From NCBI GenBank assembly GCA_003223675.1, contig QHVW01000331.1, forward strand, positions 1 through 7,011: 7,011 nt of DNA. The letters are read 5' to 3'. Within the stretch, counting starts at the first letter, position 1. Each line of letters starts with the position of its first letter. This DNA is from Acidobacteriota bacterium (GTDB taxonomy: Bacteria; Acidobacteriota; Thermoanaerobaculia; Multivoradales; UBA5704). Both the position numbers and the translations under genes were made by a program. Below are positions 1 to 5,857 of the stretch, one piece after another. The notes under the pieces are model-generated. The model searched no databases. It saw only the letters and a list, made by a program, of their open reading frames with translations, and was not told where the DNA came from.

Positions 1-2
1 GA

Positions 3-446
3 GACCTGGGCCACCAGGTGATCCTGCGGGACGACGGCCAGCAGGGGGACGCCACCGCGAACGACGGCACCTTCACCGCCATCGCCTCGGTGGACGAGGT
101 GGACCTCGCAGCGCGGTCGCAGGCGGACCAGAACGCGCTGAGCGCCGGGGCGGGCCCCCTCCCGCAGTTCAGCGGCCGCGTCATCACCGGCCAGCAGACC
201 CAGACCGCGTTCGACTACACCGGCTTCGAGGCCGGCCGGGTCGTGCGGCTCTCCCGCGCGGTCGTCAAGCTCTCGTCCGCGACCCCGGCGACGACGGTGG
301 CCACCTCGAAGTGGATGGCCAAGATCGCGAGCGGCGTCAACTCTCCCGACCAGTTCGCCGAGCGGGTGCTGTTGATCCGCGACCCGGGCGTGGTGACCGA
401 TCCCAGTCGCACGGTCGACCCCTGCACCGGCGCCGGCAACCCGTAG
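3..446 (+). CDS. N-terminal part of a CxxCH-motif exported-type protein, cut by in-frame TAG
   Basis: This is the 5'-partial front piece of the gene that continues at 480-1772. The frame is open from the left edge (first full codon at 3), so the GTG at 18 is not needed as a start. The opening residues contain LRDDGQQGDATANDGTFTA, an Asp/Gly-rich loop of the DDG..GD..A.DG.(Y/F)T kind found at the end of choice-of-anchor-X-like beta domains in secreted bacterial proteins. It is followed by a linker (QADQNALSAGAGPLPQ) and a segment with FDYTGFEAGRVVRL. The piece ends at PCTGAGNP before TAG 444-446. Reading through that codon gives GVWTFNHLITE and then the next ORF in the same frame, so the two are most likely one protein. 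Signal peptide and true start lie outside the window. Function is unknown; identity as a separate protein is doubtful. Confidence 0.7.
   Translation, partial: DLGHQVILRDDGQQGDATANDGTFTAIASVDEVDLAARSQADQNALSAGAGPLPQFSGRVITGQQTQTAFDYTGFEAGRVVRLSRAVVKLSSATPATTVATSKWMAKIASGVNSPDQFAERVLLIRDPGVVTDPSRTVDPCTGAGNP
444..446 (+). other. In-frame TAG interrupting the CxxCH-protein gene
   Basis: The upstream open frame (from 3) and the downstream one (480-1772) are in the same frame and separated only by this TAG plus 11 sense codons reading GVWTFNHLITE. No frameshift is needed to join them. No convincing Shine-Dalgarno sequence precedes ATG 480 (upstream bases are caaccacctgatcaccgag), which argues against an independent restart. 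A single C-to-T change of CAG (Gln) would produce it. It may be a real nonsense mutation, a base-calling error, or a read-through codon. Confidence 0.8.
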
Positions 447-479
447 GGCGTCTGGACCTTCAACCACCTGATCACCGAG

Positions 480-1772
480 ATGGCGAACCAGCCGGCGAGC
501 GGCATCAACCCGTCATTCTTCGCCGAGACCTGGCTGCAGAATTGGACCGCCAACCAGACGATCAACTCGTTCGGGGTGCCCAGCCGGCTCCAGATGCAGG
601 CGATCATCAACCAGTGGCGGGCGGCGAGCGGCGGCGGCAAGCTCGACCTCACCAAGGCGCCCCTGCGGCTGCTGGCCATCGTCTCCCGCGTCGACCTGCG
701 GCGGACCACCGGGGGCGGCGGTGGATACTCGGGCAATGCCACCGGCAACTTCCTCGACGCCGGCGAGGCGCGATTCATCTTCGGCTTCGTCCTCCCGCCC
801 GGTTGGCAACTCCAGGGCGGCTACCCACCCGGCGGCGCGCCGGTGATCAACCCCAACGGCTGCCAGGCCCTGCCGTTCTCGGTGATCTTCGAGTACCGGG
901 TGCCCAAGTGCCACTGCGAGGCCGTGCGCGCCTGGGCCCAGAATTGGGTCGACCTCAACAACTATGTGCCGGGCACGGCCGCCTACAACAGCCGCCTGGA
1001 GCTGCTCACCGAGCAGTTCGTGCGGGCCAACGCCAACCCCGCCCGCCCGAACGGCAGCGCCATCGGGCAGGTCCGCTCCAACGAGATCGCCCTCCAGGCC
1101 CCGTGGGAGCTCCGGGAGTTCCAGCTCACGCAGTTCCCCTGGAGCCTGATCAACGAGACCACCACGGCCGACACGGCCGACGACAGCTTCAACAACACCC
1201 CCCTCTTCGCCAACTGGATCCAGGGGAACATCGTCCCCGCCATCTCCGGGCCGACCTGGGACCAGCCGGTCCCCGCGGTGCCGCTGTTCTTCGGCGGCAA
1301 CTTCCAGGGCGCCCACCCCCAGGCTCCCGGCCCGGGCTTCTTCTGGAACGCGCCGGGGCTGGCGACCCTGGGGGACAACTGGGGACGCCACCGCGCCTCG
1401 TTGAATTCCTGCAACGGCTGCCACACCGGGGAGACGGGCACGATCTTCGTCCACGTCGATCCCGCGACCCCCGGCCTGCCGGCGGGCCTCTCGGGGTTCC
1501 TCACCGGGATCACCGTCAACGATCCCGCCTTCGGAGCGCCGGCCCGCACCTTCAACGACCTCCTTCGCCGCGAGGCGGACATCCAGCAGGTGGCGAACAT
1601 GGAGTGTCTCCAGTTCCCCACCGTCAACACCGCCGCCGTCACGGCCTCTCTCCAGGCCACGGGCCAGCTCCCGTCGGACCTCTTCGCGGGCGCGCCCCCG
1701 ACCCCGGCGGAGGAGCGCCTCTCGGTCGGCGTGGACGACATGAAGAGGGTCGTGGTCCTCGAGGTCCACTGA
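480..1772 (+). CDS. C-terminal part of a CxxCH-motif hypothetical protein
   Basis: This 430-residue open frame is the continuation of the 3-446 piece after an internal TAG; read as one gene the product is at least 588 residues. I do not recognise a named family with certainty. It resembles large exported or lipoprotein-like hypothetical proteins of Myxococcota and Acidobacteriota. Visible features, numbered from ATG 480: KAPLRLLAIVSRVDLR at 59-74; FSVIFEYRVPKCHCEAVRAW at 133-152; NEIALQAPWELREF at 201-214; a single CNGCH at 311-315 (bases 1410-1424), the CxxCH signature of covalent c-type haem attachment, followed by TGETGT and LSGFLTGI (337-344). Other cysteines are at 128, 144, 146 and 376, so disulfides are possible. 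There are no obvious membrane spans. A periplasmic or surface electron-transfer role would be inference; one CxxCH can also occur by chance or bind metal. The gene ends in TGA followed by an intrinsic terminator. Confidence 0.75.
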   Translation: MANQPASGINPSFFAETWLQNWTANQTINSFGVPSRLQMQAIINQWRAASGGGKLDLTKAPLRLLAIVSRVDLRRTTGGGGGYSGNATGNFLDAGEARFIFGFVLPPGWQLQGGYPPGGAPVINPNGCQALPFSVIFEYRVPKCHCEAVRAWAQNWVDLNNYVPGTAAYNSRLELLTEQFVRANANPARPNGSAIGQVRSNEIALQAPWELREFQLTQFPWSLINETTTADTADDSFNNTPLFANWIQGNIVPAISGPTWDQPVPAVPLFFGGNFQGAHPQAPGPGFFWNAPGLATLGDNWGRHRASLNSCNGCHTGETGTIFVHVDPATPGLPAGLSGFLTGITVNDPAFGAPARTFNDLLRREADIQQVANMECLQFPTVNTAAVTASLQATGQLPSDLFAGAPPTPAEERLSVGVDDMKRVVVLEVH

Positions 1773-1785
1773 CCCTCCACTCTCC

Positions 1786-1820
1786 GGGCCGGACGGAGCC
1801 TCTCCGCCCGGCCTTTTCTT
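1786..1820 (+). terminator. Rho-independent terminator after the CxxCH-protein gene
   Basis: The left arm GGCCGGACGGA (1787-1797) pairs with TCCGCCCGGCC (1803-1813) across a 5-nt loop GCCTC, with one A-C mismatch. It is followed by TTTTCTT (1814-1820). It begins 14 bases after the TGA at 1770-1772. The T-run is on the + side only, so it serves the + strand gene; the convergent permease gene, ending at 1831, has no matching T-run. Confidence 0.85.
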
Positions 1821-1830
1821 CACCACCCCT

Positions 1831-4491
1831 TCATGGCGCCAGTGCCCGCGTGGGCTCCACCCGCGCCGCCCGCTTCGCCGGCAGCCAGCTCGCCAGCAGC
1901 GCCGCCGCGGCCAGGACCAGGACCACCCCGGCGAAGGTGGCCGGATCGGTCGCGCTCACTCCGAAGAGCAGGCCGGCGATGGCCCGGCCGGCCGCCGCAG
2001 CTCCCGCCACTCCCACGACCAGACCCAGGAGCACCGGCCGCATCGCCTGCCATACCACCAGCGAGAGCACCTTCCCCTCGGTGGCGCCGAGCGCCATCCG
2101 CACCCCGATCTCCTGCGTCCGCTGGCTCACGAAGTAGGCGATCACCCCGTAGATCCCCACCGCGGCGAGCAGCAGGCCGATCGTCCCCAGGGCGGTCAGC
2201 AGCAGCATGTTGAAGCGGGTGGTCGCCGACAGGGAGGCGCGGATCTCCTCCATGGTCACCAGATCGAAAACCGGCAGCCGGGGATCGACGGCCAGGACGG
2301 CCCGGCGGACCTCCCCGGCGACCGCCGCCGGATCGCCGGCCGTCCTCACCACCAGGGCCACGGACAGCTCGTGCTCTCCCAGAAGGTCGGAGTTGGCCTG
2401 CTCCAGCGGCAGATAGACCTCGGGCTGCGTCTCCTCCGCGAGGTCCCCCTGCCGGATGTCCCCCGCCACGCCCACGACCTCCATCCAGACCGGCCCCTTT
2501 TCGTCCCGAGTGTAGGCGAGCCGATGCCCAAGCACCTCCTCGCTCCCCCAGGCCAGGCGGGCCAGCTTGCGGTTGACGACCGCCACGTACGGCGCCCCGG
2601 CGCGGTCCCGGACGGTGAAGCCCCGGCCTCGTAAAAGAGGGATGCGCAGCGTGGCGAAATATCCGGGCGTGACCTGCCGAGTGTTGCCGATCAGGCGCCC
2701 CTCCTCCGGCACGTTGAGCCCCTCGACGTCGAGCGTGGAGGAGTTGTTGCTCCGCGACAGCGGCAGGATCGAGGTGGCGGCGGCCGACGCCACCCCCGGA
2801 ATGCGGGCCGCCCGGTCGACCGCCTCCAGCACGGTCCCGACGGCGCGGTCAGGCCCCGGATAATCGGCGAAGGGGAGCGAGAGCTGAGCGGTCAGCAGGC
2901 CCGAGGGATCGAAGCCGACCTCGACCTCCTGGAGGCGGACGGCACTGCGGATCAGCAGCCCGGCGCCGACCAGCAGCATGAGCGCCAGCGCCACCTCGGC
3001 CACCAGCAGGCCGGTCCGCACCCGGTCGCGCGGGGAGCTGACCGCCCTCCCCCCTTCCTTCAGCATGCTCTGCAGGTCCGGCCGGGCGGTCCGCAGCGCC
3101 GGCACCAGCCCGAAGAGGAGGCTGGCGGCGAGCGACAGGCCCAAGGCGAAGACGAGAGCCGTGCCGTCGATCCCCGCCGTGGCCAGCCGGGGGACGCCGG
3201 CCGGGCTGATCGCCTTGAGGAAACGGACGCCGGCATGGGCCAGCCCCAGCCCGGCCGCGCCGCCGGCCAGCCCCAAGACCAGGCTCTCGGTGAGGAGCTG
3301 GCGGACGATCCGACCCCGGCCGGCCCCCAGGGCGGCGCGCACGGCGATCTCCCGCGCCCGCACCCCGCCCCGCGCCAGCAGCAGGTTGGCCACGTTGACG
3401 CAGGCGATCAGCAGCACGCAGCCCACGGCCCCGAGCAGGATCAGCAACCGCTTCCGGTACCCGCCCAGCAGGCGGTCGCGGAACGGCTCCAGGCGCGTAC
3501 CCTGGCCTTTCCGGGAGGGCTGGTCGAGCGGCTCCAGCCGCTTGCCGATCGCCGCCACCTCGGCCTCCGCCGCCGCCTGGGAGACGCCGGGCCGCAGCCG
3601 GCCGGTCACCCGGAGATAGCAGTTGCCGAAGTTGGACGCCTGCTCCGGCGTGAAGGCGACCGGCACCCAGAGCCGGGAACCGACCGCGCGCAGCTCGAAG
3701 GAGGCCGGCAGCACGCCGATCACCTCGTAGGGGACGCCGTTGAGCCGGAAGCTGCGGCCGATCACCTTGGGGTCGGCGGCGAAGCGCTCGCGCCAGAGGC
3801 GGTCGGAGAGCACCACCACGCGGTCCCGCCCCGGACGGTCCTCGGCGGCGGTGAAGACCCGCCCCAGCTCCGGCCTGACGCCGAACGCCTCGAAATATCC
3901 CGCCGAGACCCGGTCGCCCAGGATCCGCTCCGGCGGCCCGTCGCCGGTCAGGTTGAAGCTCGCCGTCCAGGAGGCGGCGAGGTGAGAGAAGGAGTGCGCC
4001 TCTCGGAAGCCCAGGAAGCTGGCGGCGGAGAGCGAACGGTCCTCCCCATGCTGGGTCCGCCAGAGCTGGACGATCCGCTCCGGATGGGGGAACGGCAGCG
4101 GCTTCAACACCACCGCGTGGAGCAGGCTGAAGATCGCCGTGGTGGCGCCGATCCCCAGGGCCAGCGTGGCCACCACGATCAGCGCGAAGACCGGCGCCTT
4201 GCCGAGCTGGCGCAGGGCGAAGACGGCGTCCTGCCGCAGCTCGGAGAAGACCTCTGTCCACCGCCTCCCCCGCGCCGTCTGGCGGCCGATCTCCCGGCAG
4301 CGCCGCCGCACCTCCTCCATCCCGCCGAAGCGGCGGAGGGCCTCCTCACGGGCGGCCGACGGCTCCAGCCCCTCCTCCTCGATCAGATCCCGCGTCCGCA
4401 TCTCCAGGTGGAAGGCGATCTCGTCGTCCACGTCCTGCTCGACCGTGCCGCCCCGCAGGTGGAGGCGGAAGGCCCGGCGCCAGCTCGCCAT
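1831..4491 (-). CDS. ADOP-type ABC transporter permease (duplicated FtsX/MacB-like)
   Basis: An 886-residue inner-membrane protein with the full architecture of the acidobacterial duplicated orphan permeases. Residues about 5-70 are the cytoplasmic permease-prefix domain (VEQDVDDEIAFHLEMRTRDL, then ALRRFGG). Repeat one has a membrane span at ~100-122 (ALGIGATTAIFSLL), a MacB-like periplasmic domain to ~330, and an FtsX domain with spans at ~348-372, 402-424 and 443-466 and the conserved VNVANLLLARGGVRAREIAV (366-385). Repeat two has a span at ~492-515, a periplasmic domain to ~755, and spans at ~761-787, 814-836 and 852-870 with QRTQEIGVRMALGATEGKVL. That gives eight spans in a 4+4 plan. MacB relatives are mechanotransmission exporters driven by a separate ATPase, and no ATPase is encoded nearby. 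Start ATG 4489-4491 is preceded by GAGGAGGGG, which overlaps the TGA of the upstream padR; the 12-bp gap indicates co-transcription. Substrate unknown. Confidence 0.93.
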   Translation of the reverse strand: MASWRRAFRLHLRGGTVEQDVDDEIAFHLEMRTRDLIEEEGLEPSAAREEALRRFGGMEEVRRRCREIGRQTARGRRWTEVFSELRQDAVFALRQLGKAPVFALIVVATLALGIGATTAIFSLLHAVVLKPLPFPHPERIVQLWRTQHGEDRSLSAASFLGFREAHSFSHLAASWTASFNLTGDGPPERILGDRVSAGYFEAFGVRPELGRVFTAAEDRPGRDRVVVLSDRLWRERFAADPKVIGRSFRLNGVPYEVIGVLPASFELRAVGSRLWVPVAFTPEQASNFGNCYLRVTGRLRPGVSQAAAEAEVAAIGKRLEPLDQPSRKGQGTRLEPFRDRLLGGYRKRLLILLGAVGCVLLIACVNVANLLLARGGVRAREIAVRAALGAGRGRIVRQLLTESLVLGLAGGAAGLGLAHAGVRFLKAISPAGVPRLATAGIDGTALVFALGLSLAASLLFGLVPALRTARPDLQSMLKEGGRAVSSPRDRVRTGLLVAEVALALMLLVGAGLLIRSAVRLQEVEVGFDPSGLLTAQLSLPFADYPGPDRAVGTVLEAVDRAARIPGVASAAATSILPLSRSNNSSTLDVEGLNVPEEGRLIGNTRQVTPGYFATLRIPLLRGRGFTVRDRAGAPYVAVVNRKLARLAWGSEEVLGHRLAYTRDEKGPVWMEVVGVAGDIRQGDLAEETQPEVYLPLEQANSDLLGEHELSVALVVRTAGDPAAVAGEVRRAVLAVDPRLPVFDLVTMEEIRASLSATTRFNMLLLTALGTIGLLLAAVGIYGVIAYFVSQRTQEIGVRMALGATEGKVLSLVVWQAMRPVLLGLVVGVAGAAAAGRAIAGLLFGVSATDPATFAGVVLVLAAAALLASWLPAKRAARVEPTRALAP

Positions 4492-4503
4492 GTCGTCCCC
4501 TCC

Positions 4504-4836
4504 TCAAGCGCTCGCGGCGTGGAGCACCCTGCCCACGGCCTCGGCATAGCGTTGCCAGGATTCCGACTCGGCGTGGAGCTGGCGGCGCCCTTCGTCGGTG
4601 AGCCGGTAGAATTTCGCCCGCCGGTTGTTCTCGGAGATCCCCCACTCCGCCTCGATCCACCCCCGCTGCTCCATCCGGTGGAGCGCCGGATAGAGCGCCC
4701 CCTCCTCGATCCGCAGCGCGTCGCCAGTCTGCCGGGCGATCCACCGCACCACCGCGTAGCCGTGGAGCGGCCCCCACGACAGGGTCTTGAGGATCAGGAC
4801 GTCGAGCGTCCCCTGCAAAAGGTCCATCTTGGCCAT
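4504..4836 (-). CDS. PadR-family transcriptional regulator (acidobacterial type)
   Basis: A 110-residue cytoplasmic DNA-binding protein. The N-terminus LLQGTLDVLILKTLSWGPLHGYAV (6-29) is the PadR signature. The recognition-helix region EEGALYPALHRMEQRGWI lies at 44-61, the winged hairpin NNRRAKFYRLTDEG at 70-83, and a short C-terminal helix (RRQLHAESESWQRYAEAVG, 84-102) is the expected dimerisation helix of the short PadR-s1 class. PadR proteins are usually repressors of a neighbouring membrane-protein gene, relieved by a small ligand. Here the gene is the first of an operon with the ADOP permease, the pairing typical of Acidobacteriota. ATG 4834-4836 is preferred over the in-frame ATG three codons on, because AGGGGAG lies 6 nt upstream of it. 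Two inverted repeats in front of the gene suggest autoregulation. The ligand cannot be told from sequence. Confidence 0.93.
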   Translation of the reverse strand: MAKMDLLQGTLDVLILKTLSWGPLHGYAVVRWIARQTGDALRIEEGALYPALHRMEQRGWIEAEWGISENNRRAKFYRLTDEGRRQLHAESESWQRYAEAVGRVLHAASA

Positions 4837-4840
4837 CGGG

Positions 4841-4867
4841 CTCTCCCCTAACCTGTCCAGGGGAGAG
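4841..4867. promoter_or_regulatory. Operator-like inverted repeat 2 (over padR start site and RBS)
   Basis: CTCTCCCCT (4841-4849), 9 bases, AGGGGAGAG (4859-4867): a perfect 9-bp inverted repeat. Its core, 4845-4863, repeats the site at 4880-4898 with consensus CCCCTAANNNGTCNAGGGG. On the padR strand one arm includes the ribosome-binding sequence AGGGGAG and the other lies at the predicted transcription start. Centre-to-centre distance between the two sites is 35 bp. Occupation would block both RNA polymerase and the leader, fitting autorepression. Confidence 0.55.
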
Positions 4868-4894
4868 AGTAGATCGATTCCCCTAAGACGTCAA
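4866..4894 (-). promoter_or_regulatory. Predicted sigma70-like promoter of padR-ADOP
   Basis: Read on the minus strand, TTGACG (4894-4889) is separated by 17 bases from TACTCT (4871-4866). The -35 box matches 5 of 6 consensus positions and the -10 box 3 of 6, with ideal spacing. The predicted start falls near 4859, about 23 bases before ATG 4836. Each operator-like repeat overlaps a key part of this promoter, which raises confidence that it is real. Confidence 0.55.
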
Positions 4895-4898
4895 GGGG
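4880..4898. promoter_or_regulatory. Operator-like inverted repeat 1 (over padR -35)
   Basis: CCCCT (4880-4884), 9 bases, AGGGG (4894-4898). The central bases AAGACGTCA contain the 6-bp palindrome GACGTC. It matches the second repeat at 4845-4863 at 15 of 19 positions, with the same arm length and spacer. It covers the predicted -35 hexamer of padR. I infer that it is a PadR binding site; the arms are not the ATGT/ACAT type described for some PadR proteins. Confidence 0.55.
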
Positions 4899-4918
4899 TG
4901 AACCCTCATCATCTTCCC

Positions 4919-4927
4919 TGCTACACT
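4919..4927 (+). promoter_or_regulatory. Candidate extended -10 promoter for the Uma2 gene
   Basis: TG-C-TACACT: TG at 4919-4920 and TACACT at 4922-4927, which fits an extended -10 element. A -35 candidate 17 bases upstream (TGAACC, 4899-4904) is poor, matching 3 of 6. It lies about 70 bases before ATG 5000 and just beyond operator repeat 1. Weak evidence. Confidence 0.3.
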
Positions 4928-4946
4928 TCCTCCATCAACAGCACGC

Positions 4947-4968
4947 TCCGGCGAGATCTATCGCCGGA
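4947..4968 (+). other. Stem-loop in the predicted Uma2 leader
   Basis: TCCGGCGA (4947-4954) pairs perfectly with TCGCCGGA (4961-4968) around the 6-base loop GATCTA. It has no T-run after it, so it is not an intrinsic terminator. It sits between the candidate promoter and the ribosome-binding site of the Uma2 gene and could affect mRNA stability or be a protein-binding dyad. Confidence 0.45.
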
Positions 4969-4999
4969 TTGCGTGCCGGCTCCCGAGAGGATATCGTTT

Positions 5000-5725
5000 A
5001 TGGCCGCGATTCCTTTGCAGCGCCACATCCACTATCCGGAATCCGACGGAAAACCGATGGCGGAGAGCGACCTCCACCGTGACGTGATGACCGACCTGAT
5101 TCACGCCTTGAAAGCCCGTTATATCGGGGAGCCGAACGTGTACGTGGGCGGCAACCTCCTCCTGTACTACGTGGAGGGGGACCCGCGGAAGTCGGTCTCC
5201 CCGGACGTGCTGGTGACCTGGGGGATCCGCAAGGGGCGCCGGAAGACGTATCTGCTCTGGAAGGAAGGGCGCGCTCCGGGCTTCGTCATCGAGGTCACCT
5301 CGGACACCACCCGGTCGGAAGACCTCGGGAAGAAGAAGGAGCTCTACTTGCGGTTGGGGGTCGAAGAGTACATCCTCTTCGATCCTCTGGGGGACTATCT
5401 CCACCCCCGCCTGCAGGGGCATCGTCTGGTGCTGGGCCGGTATCAGCCCATCCCGCTCGAGCCCGACGGCTCCCTGCTGAGCCGGGCCACCGGGCTGCGG
5501 CTGCGGATCGAGGGGGAGAATCTCCGGCTCATCGATGAGGCGACCGGCGAGCGCCTCCTCTTTGCCGAGGAGGAGAGAGCGGCGAGGTTGGCGGAGAGGG
5601 CGGCGAGGTTGGCGGCGGAGGAAGAAGCGAGGAGCGCCCGAGAGCGCGCCGAGCAGGAAACCAGGGCCCGCCGGGCGCTGGAAGAGGAGATCGAGCGCCT
5701 CCGGAGAGAGCTCGGGCGGAGCTGA
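5000..5725 (+). CDS. Uma2-family PD-(D/E)XK endonuclease-like protein with coiled-coil tail
   Basis: A 241-residue protein. The core (about 15-150) has the Uma2/DUF820 pattern: VSPDVLV (66-72) with the predicted metal-binding Asp69, FVIEVTSDTT (95-104) with Glu98, the basic helix LGKKKELYLRLGVEEYILFDP (109-129) with the GV.EY..(F/V)DP signature, and LQGHRLVLG beyond. In this family the usual Lys of the E-x-K motif is displaced; here the position two after Glu98 is Thr100 and the lysines are at 111-113. Residues ~188-238 form a charged coiled coil rich in E/A/R (RAARLAERAARLAAEEEARS). Uma2 proteins are predicted nucleases of unknown role, multicopy in Cyanobacteria and other phyla. ATG 5000 was chosen over in-frame upstream codons because GAGAGG lies 9 nt before it and similarity begins there; upstream the frame runs into the divergent promoter region. 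Activity and target are unknown. Confidence 0.88.
   Translation: MAAIPLQRHIHYPESDGKPMAESDLHRDVMTDLIHALKARYIGEPNVYVGGNLLLYYVEGDPRKSVSPDVLVTWGIRKGRRKTYLLWKEGRAPGFVIEVTSDTTRSEDLGKKKELYLRLGVEEYILFDPLGDYLHPRLQGHRLVLGRYQPIPLEPDGSLLSRATGLRLRIEGENLRLIDEATGERLLFAEEERAARLAERAARLAAEEEARSARERAEQETRARRALEEEIERLRRELGRS
5579..5615 (+). repeat. Two-copy 21-bp direct repeat in the Uma2 coiled-coil coding region
   Basis: The 16-base string GCGGCGAGGTTGGCGG occurs at 5579-5594 and again at 5600-5615, a period of 21 bases or exactly seven codons. It encodes the heptads RAARLAE and RAARLAA. The identity at DNA level, not just protein level, suggests recent slippage or duplication, and in-frame copy changes would lengthen the coiled coil by whole heptads. 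Confidence 0.8.
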
Positions 5726-5857
5726 CCCTTAATCATCCATCGTCCACCTCCCCGGTGGACGCCTCTCCCATCTCATGGGAGAATACGCCGTGAATCCTGC
5801 CCGGGTAGACCCGGCCCGGAGCCTAAATCCCGCAAATCCTGATGAGAGGAGATCCAT
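5726..5857 (+). other. Intergenic region with three successive inverted repeats
   Basis: No gene is seen in these 132 bases. Three dyads occur in a row: GTCCACC (5742-5748) with GGTGGAC (5754-5760); TCTCCCA (5764-5770) with TGGGAGA (5776-5782); and CCGGG (5801-5805) with CCCGG (5810-5814). None has a following T-run, so none is a typical intrinsic terminator for the Uma2 gene. The first follows the Uma2 stop by 16 bases and might still act as a 3' end; the second overlaps a weak promoter candidate. Confidence 0.5.
5756..5784 (+). promoter_or_regulatory. Weak promoter candidate for the enoyl-CoA hydratase gene
   Basis: TGGACG (5756-5761), 17 bases, GAGAAT (5779-5784); each hexamer matches 4 of 6 sigma70 consensus positions. 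The 19-bp dyad TCTCCCA-N5-TGGGAGA (5764-5782) fills the spacer and enters the -10 box, where a repressor could compete with polymerase. Such matches occur by chance, so this is tentative. Confidence 0.25.

Noticed and set aside
480..482. ATG 480 as the true start of an independent gene
   Set aside because: No Shine-Dalgarno sequence, and the 11 codons before it continue in frame as plausible protein after the TAG.
513..1826. 437-codon minus-strand open frame opposite the CxxCH gene
   Set aside because: Val/Gly/Arg/Glu-rich shadow without motifs, lying across the terminator of the + strand gene.
311..2137. Long + strand open frame (608 codons) overlapping the CxxCH gene and the end of the permease gene
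   Set aside because: Low-complexity Arg/Pro/Gly/His-rich translation with no domain pattern; it is an off-frame reading of GC-rich coding DNA.
3235..4851. 538-codon + strand open frame antisense to the permease and padR genes
   Set aside because: Composition is typical of an antisense shadow; the minus-strand genes show clear family motifs and ribosome-binding sites.
4787..4999. N-terminal extension of the Uma2 protein to an upstream in-frame ATG at 4787
   Set aside because: It would run through the padR start, promoter and both operator repeats, and the added residues do not resemble Uma2; ATG 5000 has a good ribosome-binding site.
5842..5844. ATG just upstream of the hydratase start
   Set aside because: It is in a different frame and lies inside the ribosome-binding region of the ATG at 5858.
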